From assembly GCA_947630075.1 (NCBI GenBank), contig CANRGF010000003.1:1-43471 (forward strand): DNA of 43,471 nucleotides, in the 5' to 3' direction. Both the position numbers and the translations under genes were made by a program. The notes beneath the pieces were generated by a model. The model was not told the DNA's origin, searched no databases, and was given only the letters and a program-made list of their open reading frames with translations. Numbering within the stretch: the first letter of the stretch is position 1; each line of letters begins with the position of its first letter. The DNA is from an uncultured Clostridia bacterium. GTDB lineage: Bacteria; Bacillota; Clostridia; Christensenellales; UBA1242. Below are positions 31,215-40,047 of the stretch, one piece after another.

Positions 31215-31901
31215 ATGAAAGTTAGAATTTATATTTATGTGTTTTTTGGGTTGCTTTGTGCTCTTGGAATAGGGTTATATTTAGCAAATCCAAATTTGGC
31301 AATTTTTCAAGTGTTTATGAGTTTTGGTGCAAGCCTTATCGGTGCAATATTTATTGCTGTTGTGCTCGAATCAATCTCTTCAAGTAAGCAGAGAAAAAAT
31401 GTGCTTTCCATTCAAAAACAAATGTTGGCTTCAAGCAAGGAAGCCTTTAAGTCATTTTATCTATGGCTTGGCAATTATTTGGTGAGAAAATTTTCAATCA
31501 CTTCATTTGATTATTCAAACTTTAGTTCTGGTGAAGAGTTTTATAAAAAACTTTTTGAAGAATGTGCCCGCTCTGAAAAAGAAGTGAACTTGGAAAATAT
31601 TGTTGAGTTTGTGTCAAACAAAGCCTCTCAACTCTCCATGCCGATTGACAGCCTTAATCGCACCATCAATGAAGAGATTGCCACGCTTATCACAAATGCG
31701 GTGGTTGACGAAGATGATGTGAAGTTCTTTAACGATTTAAAGAGCTTGGTTTTAGACATTCAGTCGAGCGAAAGTTTTGACGAACTTTCAACCGATGTGG
31801 TTGCTCTTTTAGAAAAAATTAATTCAAAGCAATCGCTAAAACTTGAGCTAAATGAATTGCTGACTGATAGGCTTAAAAGAAAATTTTCAACGGGCGAATA
31901 A
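31215..31901 (+). CDS. Hypothetical membrane protein with two N-terminal helices
   Basis: A 228-residue protein of unknown function. Two membrane helices lie at about residues 4-22 (IYIYVFFGLLCALGIGLYL) and 29-55 (FQVFMSFGASLIGAIFIAVVL). The remainder is a long charged helical cytoplasmic domain (residues about 60-228) with no motif I recognise. The short N-terminus, paired helices and soluble tail suggest a membrane-anchored sensor or scaffold, but this is speculation. Predicted leaderless start at ATG 31215; the TTG two codons upstream is rejected. Confidence 0.75.
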   Translation: MKVRIYIYVFFGLLCALGIGLYLANPNLAIFQVFMSFGASLIGAIFIAVVLESISSSKQRKNVLSIQKQMLASSKEAFKSFYLWLGNYLVRKFSITSFDYSNFSSGEEFYKKLFEECARSEKEVNLENIVEFVSNKASQLSMPIDSLNRTINEEIATLITNAVVDEDDVKFFNDLKSLVLDIQSSESFDELSTDVVALLEKINSKQSLKLELNELLTDRLKRKFSTGE

Positions 31902-31915
31902 AACCGCCCTTTTTT
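31892..31915 (+). terminator. Terminator after the membrane protein gene
   Basis: GGGCG / CGCCC hairpin with an A-rich loop, followed by T. Confidence 0.75.
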
Positions 31916-31972
31916 ATCTAAATAGATTTGAAAAATTTTCATTATGTGATAGAATATTCAAAAGGATTTGAT

Positions 31973-33286
31973 ATGGAATTTGAAACGATTGTGGCTTTGG
32001 CAACGCCTGCTGGAAATAACGGCGTGGCAGTGATAAGAATTAGCGGGCCAAAAGCCAAGACTATTGCTCAAAAGTTGATTAAAGAAAAATTAAATTTTGA
32101 GCCTAGAAAGATGTATTTAAAAAAGATTGATTTAAAAAGTTTCACAGACAACGCTTTGATTGTGTTTTTTGAAAAGCCTTTTAGTTTTACAGGTGAAGAT
32201 GTGGTGGAAGTGCAAGCTCATGGCGGATATTTTCTTGCCCAAACAATTATTGATTGCATAATTTCTCTTGGTGCGCGCTTGGCAACACCCGGAGAATTTT
32301 CAAAGCGCGCCTTTTTGAATGGAAAAATTTCGTTAGATGAGGCGGAAGGAATTGTGGATATGATTAACGCCGAAACGCAAATGCAGGCAAAGGCGAGCAG
32401 CGAATTATTACAGGGCAAACTTAAAGACAACATCCAAGCAAAACAAACTGTTTTAACGGACATCTTGGCAGAAGTTGAGGCAAGGCTTGACTATCCTGAA
32501 TATGAATTTTCAAACTTAGAAACTGCAAACTTTTTAGAGAAAATAAAGCATCTTGAAGGCGAACTGACCGCCCTTATTTTAGATAGCCAAAAGGGGCTGA
32601 TAATTAAAAACGGCGTGAAAATTGCCATTGTGGGCGCACCAAATGTGGGCAAATCTAGCCTACTTAACGCACTAACAAAAAGCGAAAAAGCGATTGTAAC
32701 CGACATCGCGGGAACAACGCGAGATGTGATTGAAGCGGAATATCTATTTAACGGAATTGTGTTTAGATTATTTGACACGGCGGGTATTCACAGCAGCAAA
32801 GACAAAGTGGAAAAAATTGGCATTTCACGTGCAATTAAAACCATTGATGAATGCGACCTTGTGTTGCGCCTCAGCGAGCCAAATGCTCCATGCAAGGTGA
32901 AAACAACAAAACCACATATTGACGTGTTAAACAAAATTGATTTAACGAAAGGAAAAGAAACAAAAACTAAAGGCTCAGACACAATTTCAATTTCTGCCAA
33001 AACGGGTGAAAAAGTGGAAGATTTAAAGCAGTTAATTTTTGATAAAACAATCAAATCTAATATAGACCAAAATAAATTTTATCTCACAAACACTCGCCAT
33101 ATTGAGTGCATTAAATCTGCATTGGCGCATTTAAAAAAGGCAATCAAAATTTTCAACTCCACCACTATGGACATTATTTCTGCTGAACTAAAAGCGGCGT
33201 GGAGCGATTTGGGAGAAGTTACCGGCACAACGGCAAACGAGGATATTATAGACAAAATTTTTTCAAAGTTTTGCTTGGGCAAATAG
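31973..33286 (+). CDS. mnmE: tRNA modification GTPase MnmE
   Basis: With MnmG it modifies the wobble uridine of tRNAs (cmnm5U). The 437-residue protein has the N-terminal tetrahydrofolate-binding domain (1-115, TIVALATPAGNNGVAVIRISG), a helical middle, the G domain with GAPNVGKSSLLNALTKSEK (about 205), DTAGI and NKID, and the C-terminal FCLGK motif. The start is ATG 31973 with AAAGGA; the longer frame from 31928 overlaps the promoter. MnmE and MnmG are usually adjacent; here ispH and a hypothetical gene lie between. Confidence 0.95.
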   Translation: MEFETIVALATPAGNNGVAVIRISGPKAKTIAQKLIKEKLNFEPRKMYLKKIDLKSFTDNALIVFFEKPFSFTGEDVVEVQAHGGYFLAQTIIDCIISLGARLATPGEFSKRAFLNGKISLDEAEGIVDMINAETQMQAKASSELLQGKLKDNIQAKQTVLTDILAEVEARLDYPEYEFSNLETANFLEKIKHLEGELTALILDSQKGLIIKNGVKIAIVGAPNVGKSSLLNALTKSEKAIVTDIAGTTRDVIEAEYLFNGIVFRLFDTAGIHSSKDKVEKIGISRAIKTIDECDLVLRLSEPNAPCKVKTTKPHIDVLNKIDLTKGKETKTKGSDTISISAKTGEKVEDLKQLIFDKTIKSNIDQNKFYLTNTRHIECIKSALAHLKKAIKIFNSTTMDIISAELKAAWSDLGEVTGTTANEDIIDKIFSKFCLGK

Positions 33287-34183
33287 CTATAATTTATTTA
33301 TCTCTGCCCTAATTTGCTTAGCCAACATTTCCAGCTCTTCTTTCATCACAGAAGCACCTGCGGTTATGCCAATTTTTATGTTTTTATTTAGCACGACACC
33401 GTGCTTTTTTAATTCGCTCCGCCAGGTGGAAACATCTTCAAAAAATATCGTTTTGGTGATGGGTTGCAAAGCTTTATAAAGTTCAACCGAATTGCTCGAA
33501 TGATTGCTGCCAATCACTATCATTAAATCACAATTTGAGGCAAGTGTGCGCGAACTTTTATTTATCTCACGCTGAGCCAAACATATTGATTTGTTTATTT
33601 CTAGCGAGCATGAGTTTTGCTCGGCAATTTTTGAAATTTGTTCAATCAATTTGTCTGCCAAATCAGAGTTGAAAGTGGTTTGAAAAATTAGATATAATTT
33701 TTTGTGTTTTATCGCTTTTAATTTGTCTAAATCTGCTTCGTCTTCAATTAAAACGGGCGGGTGGGCGCACCAACCAATCGTGCCCTCAATCTCTGGGTGC
33801 ATTTTGCCCGAAAATTTGCCATATTTGCCCACCAAAATTATAGTGTGAGTTTTGCTAAAATTTGCCACACACTCATGAATTTTTTGCACGTTCACACATG
33901 AGCAGTCTTTAAACTTGATATTGTGCTCATTTAGATATTTATAAGTGGCGGGCGTCTCGCCATGGGCACGCAAAATTACAAAATCTTCACTCGACAAATC
34001 GCTCAAATTGTTTTTGATTTTCACACCTTTGCTTTCTAGCATTTTGTTCACGGCGGCATTGTGCACCACCTCTTTAAATAAAGTGGCCTTGCCATAAGAT
34101 TTAAGGCTATCTAAGGCGGAATTAATTGCCAACTTGCACCCGCCACACAAACCACAAACTGATGAAATTTTCACATTTTCCAT
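33287..34183 (-). CDS. ispH: 4-hydroxy-3-methylbut-2-enyl diphosphate reductase
   Basis: Last enzyme of the non-mevalonate isoprenoid pathway, making IPP and DMAPP with a 4Fe-4S cluster. In the 298-residue protein the three cluster cysteines are in SVCGLCGGCKLAI (Cys near 10-16), FKDCSCVNVQKIHE (near 95) and NKSICLAQRE (near 200). HPEIEGTIGW provides the catalytic Glu, QTTFN and SNHSSNSVEL the substrate contacts. The N-terminal motif deviates from the usual GFCxGV. Predicted leaderless. Its stop codon touches the mnmE stop directly (TAG|CTA), without a terminator. Confidence 0.88.
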   Translation of the reverse strand: MENVKISSVCGLCGGCKLAINSALDSLKSYGKATLFKEVVHNAAVNKMLESKGVKIKNNLSDLSSEDFVILRAHGETPATYKYLNEHNIKFKDCSCVNVQKIHECVANFSKTHTIILVGKYGKFSGKMHPEIEGTIGWCAHPPVLIEDEADLDKLKAIKHKKLYLIFQTTFNSDLADKLIEQISKIAEQNSCSLEINKSICLAQREINKSSRTLASNCDLMIVIGSNHSSNSVELYKALQPITKTIFFEDVSTWRSELKKHGVVLNKNIKIGITAGASVMKEELEMLAKQIRAEINKL

Positions 34184-34189
34184 GTTAAT

Positions 34190-34198
34190 ATTATAGCA
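34190..34198 (-). promoter_or_regulatory. Extended -10 giving a predicted leaderless mRNA (ispH)
   Basis: Minus-strand TG-C-TATAAT (34190-34198), six bases to ATG 34183. Confidence 0.55.
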
Positions 34199-34218
34199 TA
34201 TAAAATGAAATTTTGCGA

Positions 34219-34557
34219 TTAAGAATTATAATCAAAAGGAATTTTATTTTTCTTTTCGCCAAGCAAATTTAAAATATATCCATTTTCCGCCTTGCACCAC
34301 CAATGTGGGTCTTGCTTTGGGATGTCTAATAAAATTTGTTCGTCCGTTATTTTGCTTTCCTCAATTAATTCTAAGTCTTCAATTTTTATCACGGCAAATC
34401 TATCATCTTCAATAAAATTAGGGTCAATGAAAACAACTAAAAATGAACTATCTCTAATTTCTGGCTGAATTATCCTGCCAATTTCATTTGTTTTTACATC
34501 ATATTTTAAATAATTTTTTTCATCTCCAATAAATTTAACTTTGTCAAAATATTTCAT
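34219..34557 (-). CDS. Hypothetical protein, 112 residues
   Basis: Small acidic protein with no recognised family. It has an all-beta N-terminal half (KVKFIGDEKNYLKYDVKTNEI, SSFLVVFIDPNFI, FAVIKIEDLELI) and a Trp-containing C-terminus (DPHWWCKAENGYILNLLGE). The size and composition resemble cytoplasmic immunity-like or adaptor proteins, but I cannot support a function. It has its own promoter with a leaderless start and is divergent from mnmG. Confidence 0.6.
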   Translation of the reverse strand: MKYFDKVKFIGDEKNYLKYDVKTNEIGRIIQPEIRDSSFLVVFIDPNFIEDDRFAVIKIEDLELIEESKITDEQILLDIPKQDPHWWCKAENGYILNLLGEKKNKIPFDYNS

Positions 34558-34563
34558 GTTTTA

Positions 34564-34592
34564 ATATTAGCAGATATTTTAAAATTTTTCAA
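34564..34592 (-). promoter_or_regulatory. Promoter giving a predicted leaderless mRNA
   Basis: Minus-strand TTGAAA (34587-34592), 17-base spacer, TAATAT (34564-34569), six bases to ATG 34557. Confidence 0.55.
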
Positions 34593-34607
34593 ATTTAATT
34601 AAATCTA

Positions 34608-34635
34608 TTGAAAAATGCGGGTTTTGTGATATAAT
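34608..34635 (+). promoter_or_regulatory. Promoter giving a predicted leaderless mRNA (mnmG)
   Basis: TTGAAA (34608-34613), 16-base spacer, TATAAT (34630-34635) with extended TG, six bases to ATG 34642. Confidence 0.65.
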
Positions 34636-34641
34636 ATTTTT

Positions 34642-36504
34642 ATGAAAGGTGAAGTGGAGCATTTTGATGCGGTGGTGATTGGCAGCGGGCATGCGGGAAG
34701 TGAAGCCTGCCTTGCTCTTTCACGCCTGGGCAAAAAAACTCTCTTAACCACTTTGAATTTGGATAGCATTGCATTCCTTGCCTGCAACCCTAGCATTGGA
34801 GGCACGGCAAAGGGTCAACTTGCGGGTGAAGTGGACGCTCTTGGTGGCGAGATGGGCATAAATGCAGATAAATCTATGCTTCAACTAAGAATGCTCAATT
34901 CGGGCAAAGGTCCAGCCGTGCAATCGCTGCGCGCACAGGTGGACAAGGTGGTTTATCACAACGAGATGAAGCGCACACTTGAAAGGCAAAAAAATTTGGA
35001 TATTTTGCAGTGCGAGGTGGCGGAAATTTTGACCGAAAAAGGGCGTGTGGTGGGCGTTAAAACTGACATGGGTGAAATCTTTGGCTGCGAAGCGGTGGTG
35101 GTGGCAACGGGCGTATATCTCAACAGCAAAATCATAATTGGAGACTACACCAAATTCACCGGTCCAAATGGTTATGAGCCTAGCACTAGGCTAACTAAGT
35201 CTTTAATGGATTTAGGGTTTGAAATTCGCCGCTTCAAAACGGGCACTCCTGCGAGAGTGGACGGAAAATCGATTGATTACACTAAATTTGAAGTTCAGCT
35301 GGGAGATGCACTCAATTTAAGTTTTTCCGCACTCAATAAAAAGGTGAAAAACACGCGCAAATGCTATTTGGGATACACAAGCGAAGCAATGCACAATTTG
35401 ATTAGGGAAAACATTAGCCGCGCTCCGCTCTATTCGGGCAAAATTAATGGCATAGGGCCGCGCTATTGCCCTAGCATTGAAGATAAAATTATGCGCTTTG
35501 CGGATAAAGACCGCCACCAACTATTTTTAGAGCCAGAGAGCGCAGGGACGGACGAAGTTTACGTGCAAGGCATTTCGAGCAGTATGCCGAGCGACATACA
35601 GCGAAAGATGTATCGCCTCATTCCAGGCTTTGAGCAGGTGAAGATAATGCGCTTTGCCTACGCTATTGAATATGATTGCATAAACGCACTCGAGTTGAAA
35701 AACAACTTGGAGAGCAAGCGAATTGCTGGGCTTTTCTTTGCCGGGCAGATTAATGGCACAAGCGGATATGAAGAAGCCGCTGCGCAAGGAATTATGGCGG
35801 GCATAAACGCTGAGAGATATATTGACAAAATGCCGCCTTTCATTTTGGGGCGCGACCAAGCATATATTGGCGTGTTGATTGACGATTTAACCACTAAAGA
35901 TATTATTGAGCCTTATCGCATGATGACCTCACGCGCCGAGCATCGCCTAATTTTAAGGCAGGATAATTGCGACATACGCTTGACAGAATTGGGGCACCTG
36001 ATTGGGCTTGTGGACGGCAAGCGATATAAGATTTTTAAAAATAAATTGGCACAAATAAGCGAGGTTAATGCCACTCTTCAAACCATGAAAAACCCTAAGC
36101 AATTGAAACCACTATTTGATGAAAAGGGCGAGCGCATTAGCCAAAACGGGCTAACACTACGCGACGCAATTAAGCGAAACAATATTACGATTTTTGACAT
36201 TAAAAAGCATTTTAATCTGTTTGAAAATGTGCCGGACAATGTGCTTGAATATGTGAACACAGAAATTAAATATGAGGGCTATATTAAGCAAGAAAATGAA
36301 CAGATTGCCCGTGCTCGCCAGAGCGAAAACATCAGTTTGCCAGACATTGATTATTCACAGATTTCAGGGCTAAGGATTGAGGCTCGCCAAAAATTAAACA
36401 AATTTAAACCCGCCACCCTAGGTCAAGCAAAAAGAATCGATGGCGTTAGTCCTAGCGACATAAATGTGCTACTCGTTTATCTAAAAATGAAAGGGATAAT
36501 TTAG
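34642..36504 (+). CDS. mnmG: tRNA uridine-5-carboxymethylaminomethyl synthesis protein MnmG
   Basis: FAD-dependent partner of MnmE. The 620-residue protein opens with the FAD-binding VIGSGHAGSEACLALSRLG, then CNPSIGGTAKG, RMLNSGKGPAVQSLRAQ, and FKTGTPARVDG; the PRYCPSIEDKI and QGISSSMPSDIQ motifs are also typical, with the C-terminal helical domain that contacts MnmE. Length is full. Single transcript with a leaderless start; ends before the lipoprotein promoter. Confidence 0.96.
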   Translation: MKGEVEHFDAVVIGSGHAGSEACLALSRLGKKTLLTTLNLDSIAFLACNPSIGGTAKGQLAGEVDALGGEMGINADKSMLQLRMLNSGKGPAVQSLRAQVDKVVYHNEMKRTLERQKNLDILQCEVAEILTEKGRVVGVKTDMGEIFGCEAVVVATGVYLNSKIIIGDYTKFTGPNGYEPSTRLTKSLMDLGFEIRRFKTGTPARVDGKSIDYTKFEVQLGDALNLSFSALNKKVKNTRKCYLGYTSEAMHNLIRENISRAPLYSGKINGIGPRYCPSIEDKIMRFADKDRHQLFLEPESAGTDEVYVQGISSSMPSDIQRKMYRLIPGFEQVKIMRFAYAIEYDCINALELKNNLESKRIAGLFFAGQINGTSGYEEAAAQGIMAGINAERYIDKMPPFILGRDQAYIGVLIDDLTTKDIIEPYRMMTSRAEHRLILRQDNCDIRLTELGHLIGLVDGKRYKIFKNKLAQISEVNATLQTMKNPKQLKPLFDEKGERISQNGLTLRDAIKRNNITIFDIKKHFNLFENVPDNVLEYVNTEIKYEGYIKQENEQIARARQSENISLPDIDYSQISGLRIEARQKLNKFKPATLGQAKRIDGVSPSDINVLLVYLKMKGII

Positions 36505-36570
36505 TTTTTAAGCCAAATAAAATTATTGACTTTAACTTTCAAAGTGATATAATAAATATAGAGGGTTAAG

Positions 36571-37830
36571 ATGAAAAAGTTTTGGGTGTGGGCAATATTT
36601 ATTTTAATATTTTCGTTCCCAATGGCTTTTTTCGGCTGTGCGAAGGATAAAAATTCAAACGCAAAAATTCAGCTGGATATGACCAACGCACGATGGAATT
36701 ATAATGGCGGCTTTGAAACGGAAAACGCTGGTGAAACAAATTTTGAAGTTAAGGTTTTGGGGTTGCCTAAGGAAATTGATGTAACCTATGACGGAGTAAC
36801 TTCCAATCGTTACCCTAATGAATATTGGACGATTTATCCAGAAAGTGGCAGAAGTGAATATTACACCGTTACTGCGCATTTGCAATACGATGAGGAAAAA
36901 TATGAGCTTGTGAACGACAATTTGCCCCGCACATTAAATTGGAAAATATACGACACTTTATATCTTGAAAAAGAAGCGGACAAAATTTCAAATTGTTATA
37001 GTGAATGGTATGGGAAATTTTCAAGAGAATCAATAGACTATTTGCATTTTGTGAACTATATTCCAGAGGGAGTGGACGCCACAAGTTATATGTGGGATAT
37101 GCAAGATGGATATGGTGAAAATCATGTTTATTTTGGGTTGGACGCAAACTTATTTAAAAGTTTTAAACTACCAAAAGATAGCTCATATATGTTCGCATAT
37201 CTCTATAATCTAAAAGGCATCACAGGTTTGGAATATGTGGATTTCTCTTGTGCTGAAGATCTGTCTTATATGTTTTTTAACTGTGGTGTTGAGAGTGGCG
37301 AGAAATTAGAAATCGTTTTCCCAGACAACTTGGATTTGAGCTCCGCCACAAATATGAGCCAAATGTTTTCAAATGTGGGAGGCGCGGGTGAATTAGAGCT
37401 TGAATTGGGCAACTCGTTTAACTGCTCAAATGTGAGCAACATGGCAAATATGTTTTATAACTGCGGCAAAAGCTCTAGTAAATTTCATTTAAGGCTAGGA
37501 GAAAAGTTTGACACTTCTAATGTGAAGGATATGAGCCAGATGTTTTATAATTGCGGAGCCGCTTGCCCAGACTTTTATTTAGATATGGGCTTAGGCTTTA
37601 AGGTTGACAATGTGCAAAGCATGATTCAAATGTTTTTGAATTGTGGGAAAAGCTCTAGCAATGTGAATGATTGGAAAATTGACCTTTTAGGAAAGCTTTC
37701 CGCTGAGTGTGATTTGAGTTGGGTTTTCTATAAATTCGATAAAGATTTGCGTGTTTATGTGGACGATGCTCAAACCTACGAGCTCTTATCCGCAAAAGGA
37801 TACACTCATCCACAGATAGTGATGAAATAA
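36571..37830 (+). CDS. DUF285 (BspA-like) repeat lipoprotein
   Basis: A predicted surface lipoprotein of 419 residues. The N-terminus is a signal peptide with a lipobox-like end (MAFFGC, Cys about 23). Residues about 225-395 contain repeated units such as ATNMSQMF, NVSNMANMFYNCGKSSS, NVKDMSQMFYNCG and NVQSMIQMFLNCGKSS, the DUF285/BspA-type pattern that forms a leucine-rich-repeat-like solenoid. Such proteins are cell-surface binding proteins in gut and oral bacteria; the ligand here is unknown. Promoter TTGACT-16-TATAAT (about 36525-36552) and GAGGG before the ATG. Single gene. Confidence 0.85.
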   Translation: MKKFWVWAIFILIFSFPMAFFGCAKDKNSNAKIQLDMTNARWNYNGGFETENAGETNFEVKVLGLPKEIDVTYDGVTSNRYPNEYWTIYPESGRSEYYTVTAHLQYDEEKYELVNDNLPRTLNWKIYDTLYLEKEADKISNCYSEWYGKFSRESIDYLHFVNYIPEGVDATSYMWDMQDGYGENHVYFGLDANLFKSFKLPKDSSYMFAYLYNLKGITGLEYVDFSCAEDLSYMFFNCGVESGEKLEIVFPDNLDLSSATNMSQMFSNVGGAGELELELGNSFNCSNVSNMANMFYNCGKSSSKFHLRLGEKFDTSNVKDMSQMFYNCGAACPDFYLDMGLGFKVDNVQSMIQMFLNCGKSSSNVNDWKIDLLGKLSAECDLSWVFYKFDKDLRVYVDDAQTYELLSAKGYTHPQIVMK

Positions 37831-37856
37831 AGCAGCCGGTTGGCTGCTTTTTTTTT
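37831..37856 (+). terminator. Terminator after the DUF285 gene
   Basis: AGCAGCC / GGCTGCT hairpin with a GGTT loop, followed by eight T. Confidence 0.9.
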
Positions 37857-37877
37857 GCTTAAATTTATTGTGAAGGG

Positions 37878-39950
37878 CTAAACCGAATGAGTGTCAGTTT
37901 TTAGCTCTTCTTCTTGCGAGGGGGTGGCGGAACATTCTTGCTCTTGTTCCTTGCTCTCTTGTTGGATGAAAGAGGTCAATTTTTTGCTATAGCACACATA
38001 TAACCCGTGTAATGCGCGCGTGCATGCCACATAAAGATTTTGCCTATCAAGAGGGGTGTGATAGTTTGATTCGTCCGCATTTGGAATGATAACTCTATCA
38101 TACTCTAAACCTTTGCTTAAATATGTGGTGGTGATGATGTTGTTTGAAGTGAGAAGAGCGTCATCATTTTCATTTTTGATAAATGTGAATGAAGGCAAGA
38201 GTTTTGCCAATTTAAACGCTTCATCAAAACTTTTCACAACCACAGCTATCTTCTCGCCCTTGTGCTCTTCTGCAACAGCATTTGCCAATGACACAAAATC
38301 TTCATCTGTTTTGCACTTTGAAATTGATGGTTTACTCCCTTTTCGCACAAAGCGAGTGTTTGCTGTTTCCCCCACAATTTTTTGAGCAAATTCAATAATG
38401 TCGTTTGTTGAGCGATAGCTAACTGTTAAATTGTCCACTTGAACATTAGGATAAAGCCTTTGCAAAATTTCTAGGTTGGATTGCGAAGATAAGATGTTTT
38501 GATTATAATCCCCAGTGAGCGTCATCACCGCGCTTGGATATATCTTTTTGATTAGCGCAATGCTAAATGGATCGTAGTCCTGCATTTCATCAATAAATAT
38601 GTGCTTAATGAAATGATTTGGTGCAACCCCCATGAGATTGGCGTTGATATAAGCATAAATTGGTGCGTCTTCATAACCCATAGGCTTTTCTGCAAAATGC
38701 AAATTATGCTGAGCATAAAGATTGGAGAGTATCTCTTTTGCTGAAATGCTATTTTCCATCAAGGCTAACATTTTTGCCTTGCAGCGTTCAATCGCCTTTC
38801 CAGACTGTTGCTTATACCTTGCAGATAAGGCGGCAGAAATTAGCGCTTCAATGTTTTGCTTGATGTTTGGCATGGTGGGTCTATTCAAAAGATAAAGTAA
38901 AGTTTTTGGCATATCCAAACCCACTTTTTTAAACGTTTCATACACTGGAGAAACAATGTCATAATTTTTCAAAAATTCATTCACTTCATCATAGAATTTT
39001 GTGGAAAATTTTGTGTTGATTTCTGCCATGCGAACTTCGTCATAAAACTTGCTATCCACCATGGACAATTTTGTGCCACAAGTTTTAGGGGCGAGACCTG
39101 CATCTTTCAATACCTGCATTATGGTGCAAGAGCGCACATTTTCTTCGCCTAACTCTGGCAGTAAGTCGCTTATATAGGTGCTAAATAATTTGCTAGGAGA
39201 AATCACTAAAACATTTTTGCTTGTGATGTTTCCTTTGTTTGCATATAAAATGTATGAAATTCTATGCATGGCAACGGACGTTTTGCCTGAACCTGCAATG
39301 CCGTTTATGATGACGGTTTGCATAGGAGGTTTTCTTATGATTTCGTTTTGTTCCTCTTGAATGCTCTCCACTATGTTGGTCATGTGCGAAGATGTGTTTT
39401 GGCTCAAAATCTCTTGCAAGATGTTATCGTCAATCTTCGTGTTTGTGTCGATATAAGAAACGATTTTGTTTGGTTGCAGTCTAAATTGCCTTTTCAAAAG
39501 CAATTCAACGGGAATTTTGCCCACAGGTGCGGTATAATATGTGTTGCCAAGCGAGGAGAAATATAATAGCGATGCGATTGGAGAACGCCAATCTAATAGA
39601 TAGGTGGAATCGTCTTTAAAAAGATTCTTTAAGCCGATATAAAAAGTTTCAGGCTCTGAGCCCCTTTCTTTAATTTGAATTTTGGCAAAGAAAGGTTTTG
39701 GCATGATTCGCTGAAACATGTTTTTATTTTGTTGATATAAGTAATTTGAACTATCGCGATTGTAGATTTCTCCCTTCACTTCCACAAATTCAACAAGGTC
39801 TAATTTCTCAGTGGCGGCATAGTGCATGCTCTCACGAATGTCGGACTCGTTGCTGGCGATTTTCTTATCTAGTTCGTCAATTTCTTCTTTTATTTTGCCT
39901 TGAATAAATTCAAGGTGTTTTTGCTCTTCGTCAAGGATAGATTTTTCCAT
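37878..39950 (-). CDS. HelD-like superfamily 1 helicase (RNA polymerase recycling factor type)
   Basis: A 690-residue UvrD/Rep-related ATPase. The long N-terminal coiled coil (about 1-60, EEIDELDKKIASNESDIRES) and an internal insertion are as in HelD, which frees stalled RNA polymerase. Motifs: Walker A NGIAGSGKTSVAMHRISYIL (about 230), Walker B IFIDEMQDYDP, LTVSYRSTNDI, and the C-terminal TTYLSKGLEYDRVII and VACTRALHGLYV. ATG 39950 follows GGAGGAG; the longer frame from 39992 overlaps the promoter (extended -10 TG-C-TATACT). HelD homology is clear, the RNA polymerase role inferred. Confidence 0.85.
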   Translation of the reverse strand: MEKSILDEEQKHLEFIQGKIKEEIDELDKKIASNESDIRESMHYAATEKLDLVEFVEVKGEIYNRDSSNYLYQQNKNMFQRIMPKPFFAKIQIKERGSEPETFYIGLKNLFKDDSTYLLDWRSPIASLLYFSSLGNTYYTAPVGKIPVELLLKRQFRLQPNKIVSYIDTNTKIDDNILQEILSQNTSSHMTNIVESIQEEQNEIIRKPPMQTVIINGIAGSGKTSVAMHRISYILYANKGNITSKNVLVISPSKLFSTYISDLLPELGEENVRSCTIMQVLKDAGLAPKTCGTKLSMVDSKFYDEVRMAEINTKFSTKFYDEVNEFLKNYDIVSPVYETFKKVGLDMPKTLLYLLNRPTMPNIKQNIEALISAALSARYKQQSGKAIERCKAKMLALMENSISAKEILSNLYAQHNLHFAEKPMGYEDAPIYAYINANLMGVAPNHFIKHIFIDEMQDYDPFSIALIKKIYPSAVMTLTGDYNQNILSSQSNLEILQRLYPNVQVDNLTVSYRSTNDIIEFAQKIVGETANTRFVRKGSKPSISKCKTDEDFVSLANAVAEEHKGEKIAVVVKSFDEAFKLAKLLPSFTFIKNENDDALLTSNNIITTTYLSKGLEYDRVIIPNADESNYHTPLDRQNLYVACTRALHGLYVCYSKKLTSFIQQESKEQEQECSATPSQEEELKTDTHSV

Positions 39951-40047
39951 TTCTCCTCCAAAAGTTACTATAGTATAGCACATAAAAAGCAATAAAACAA
40001 TAGTAAAATTAAAAATTCAGTTCATTTTTTATGGTTTTTTGTTGAAT

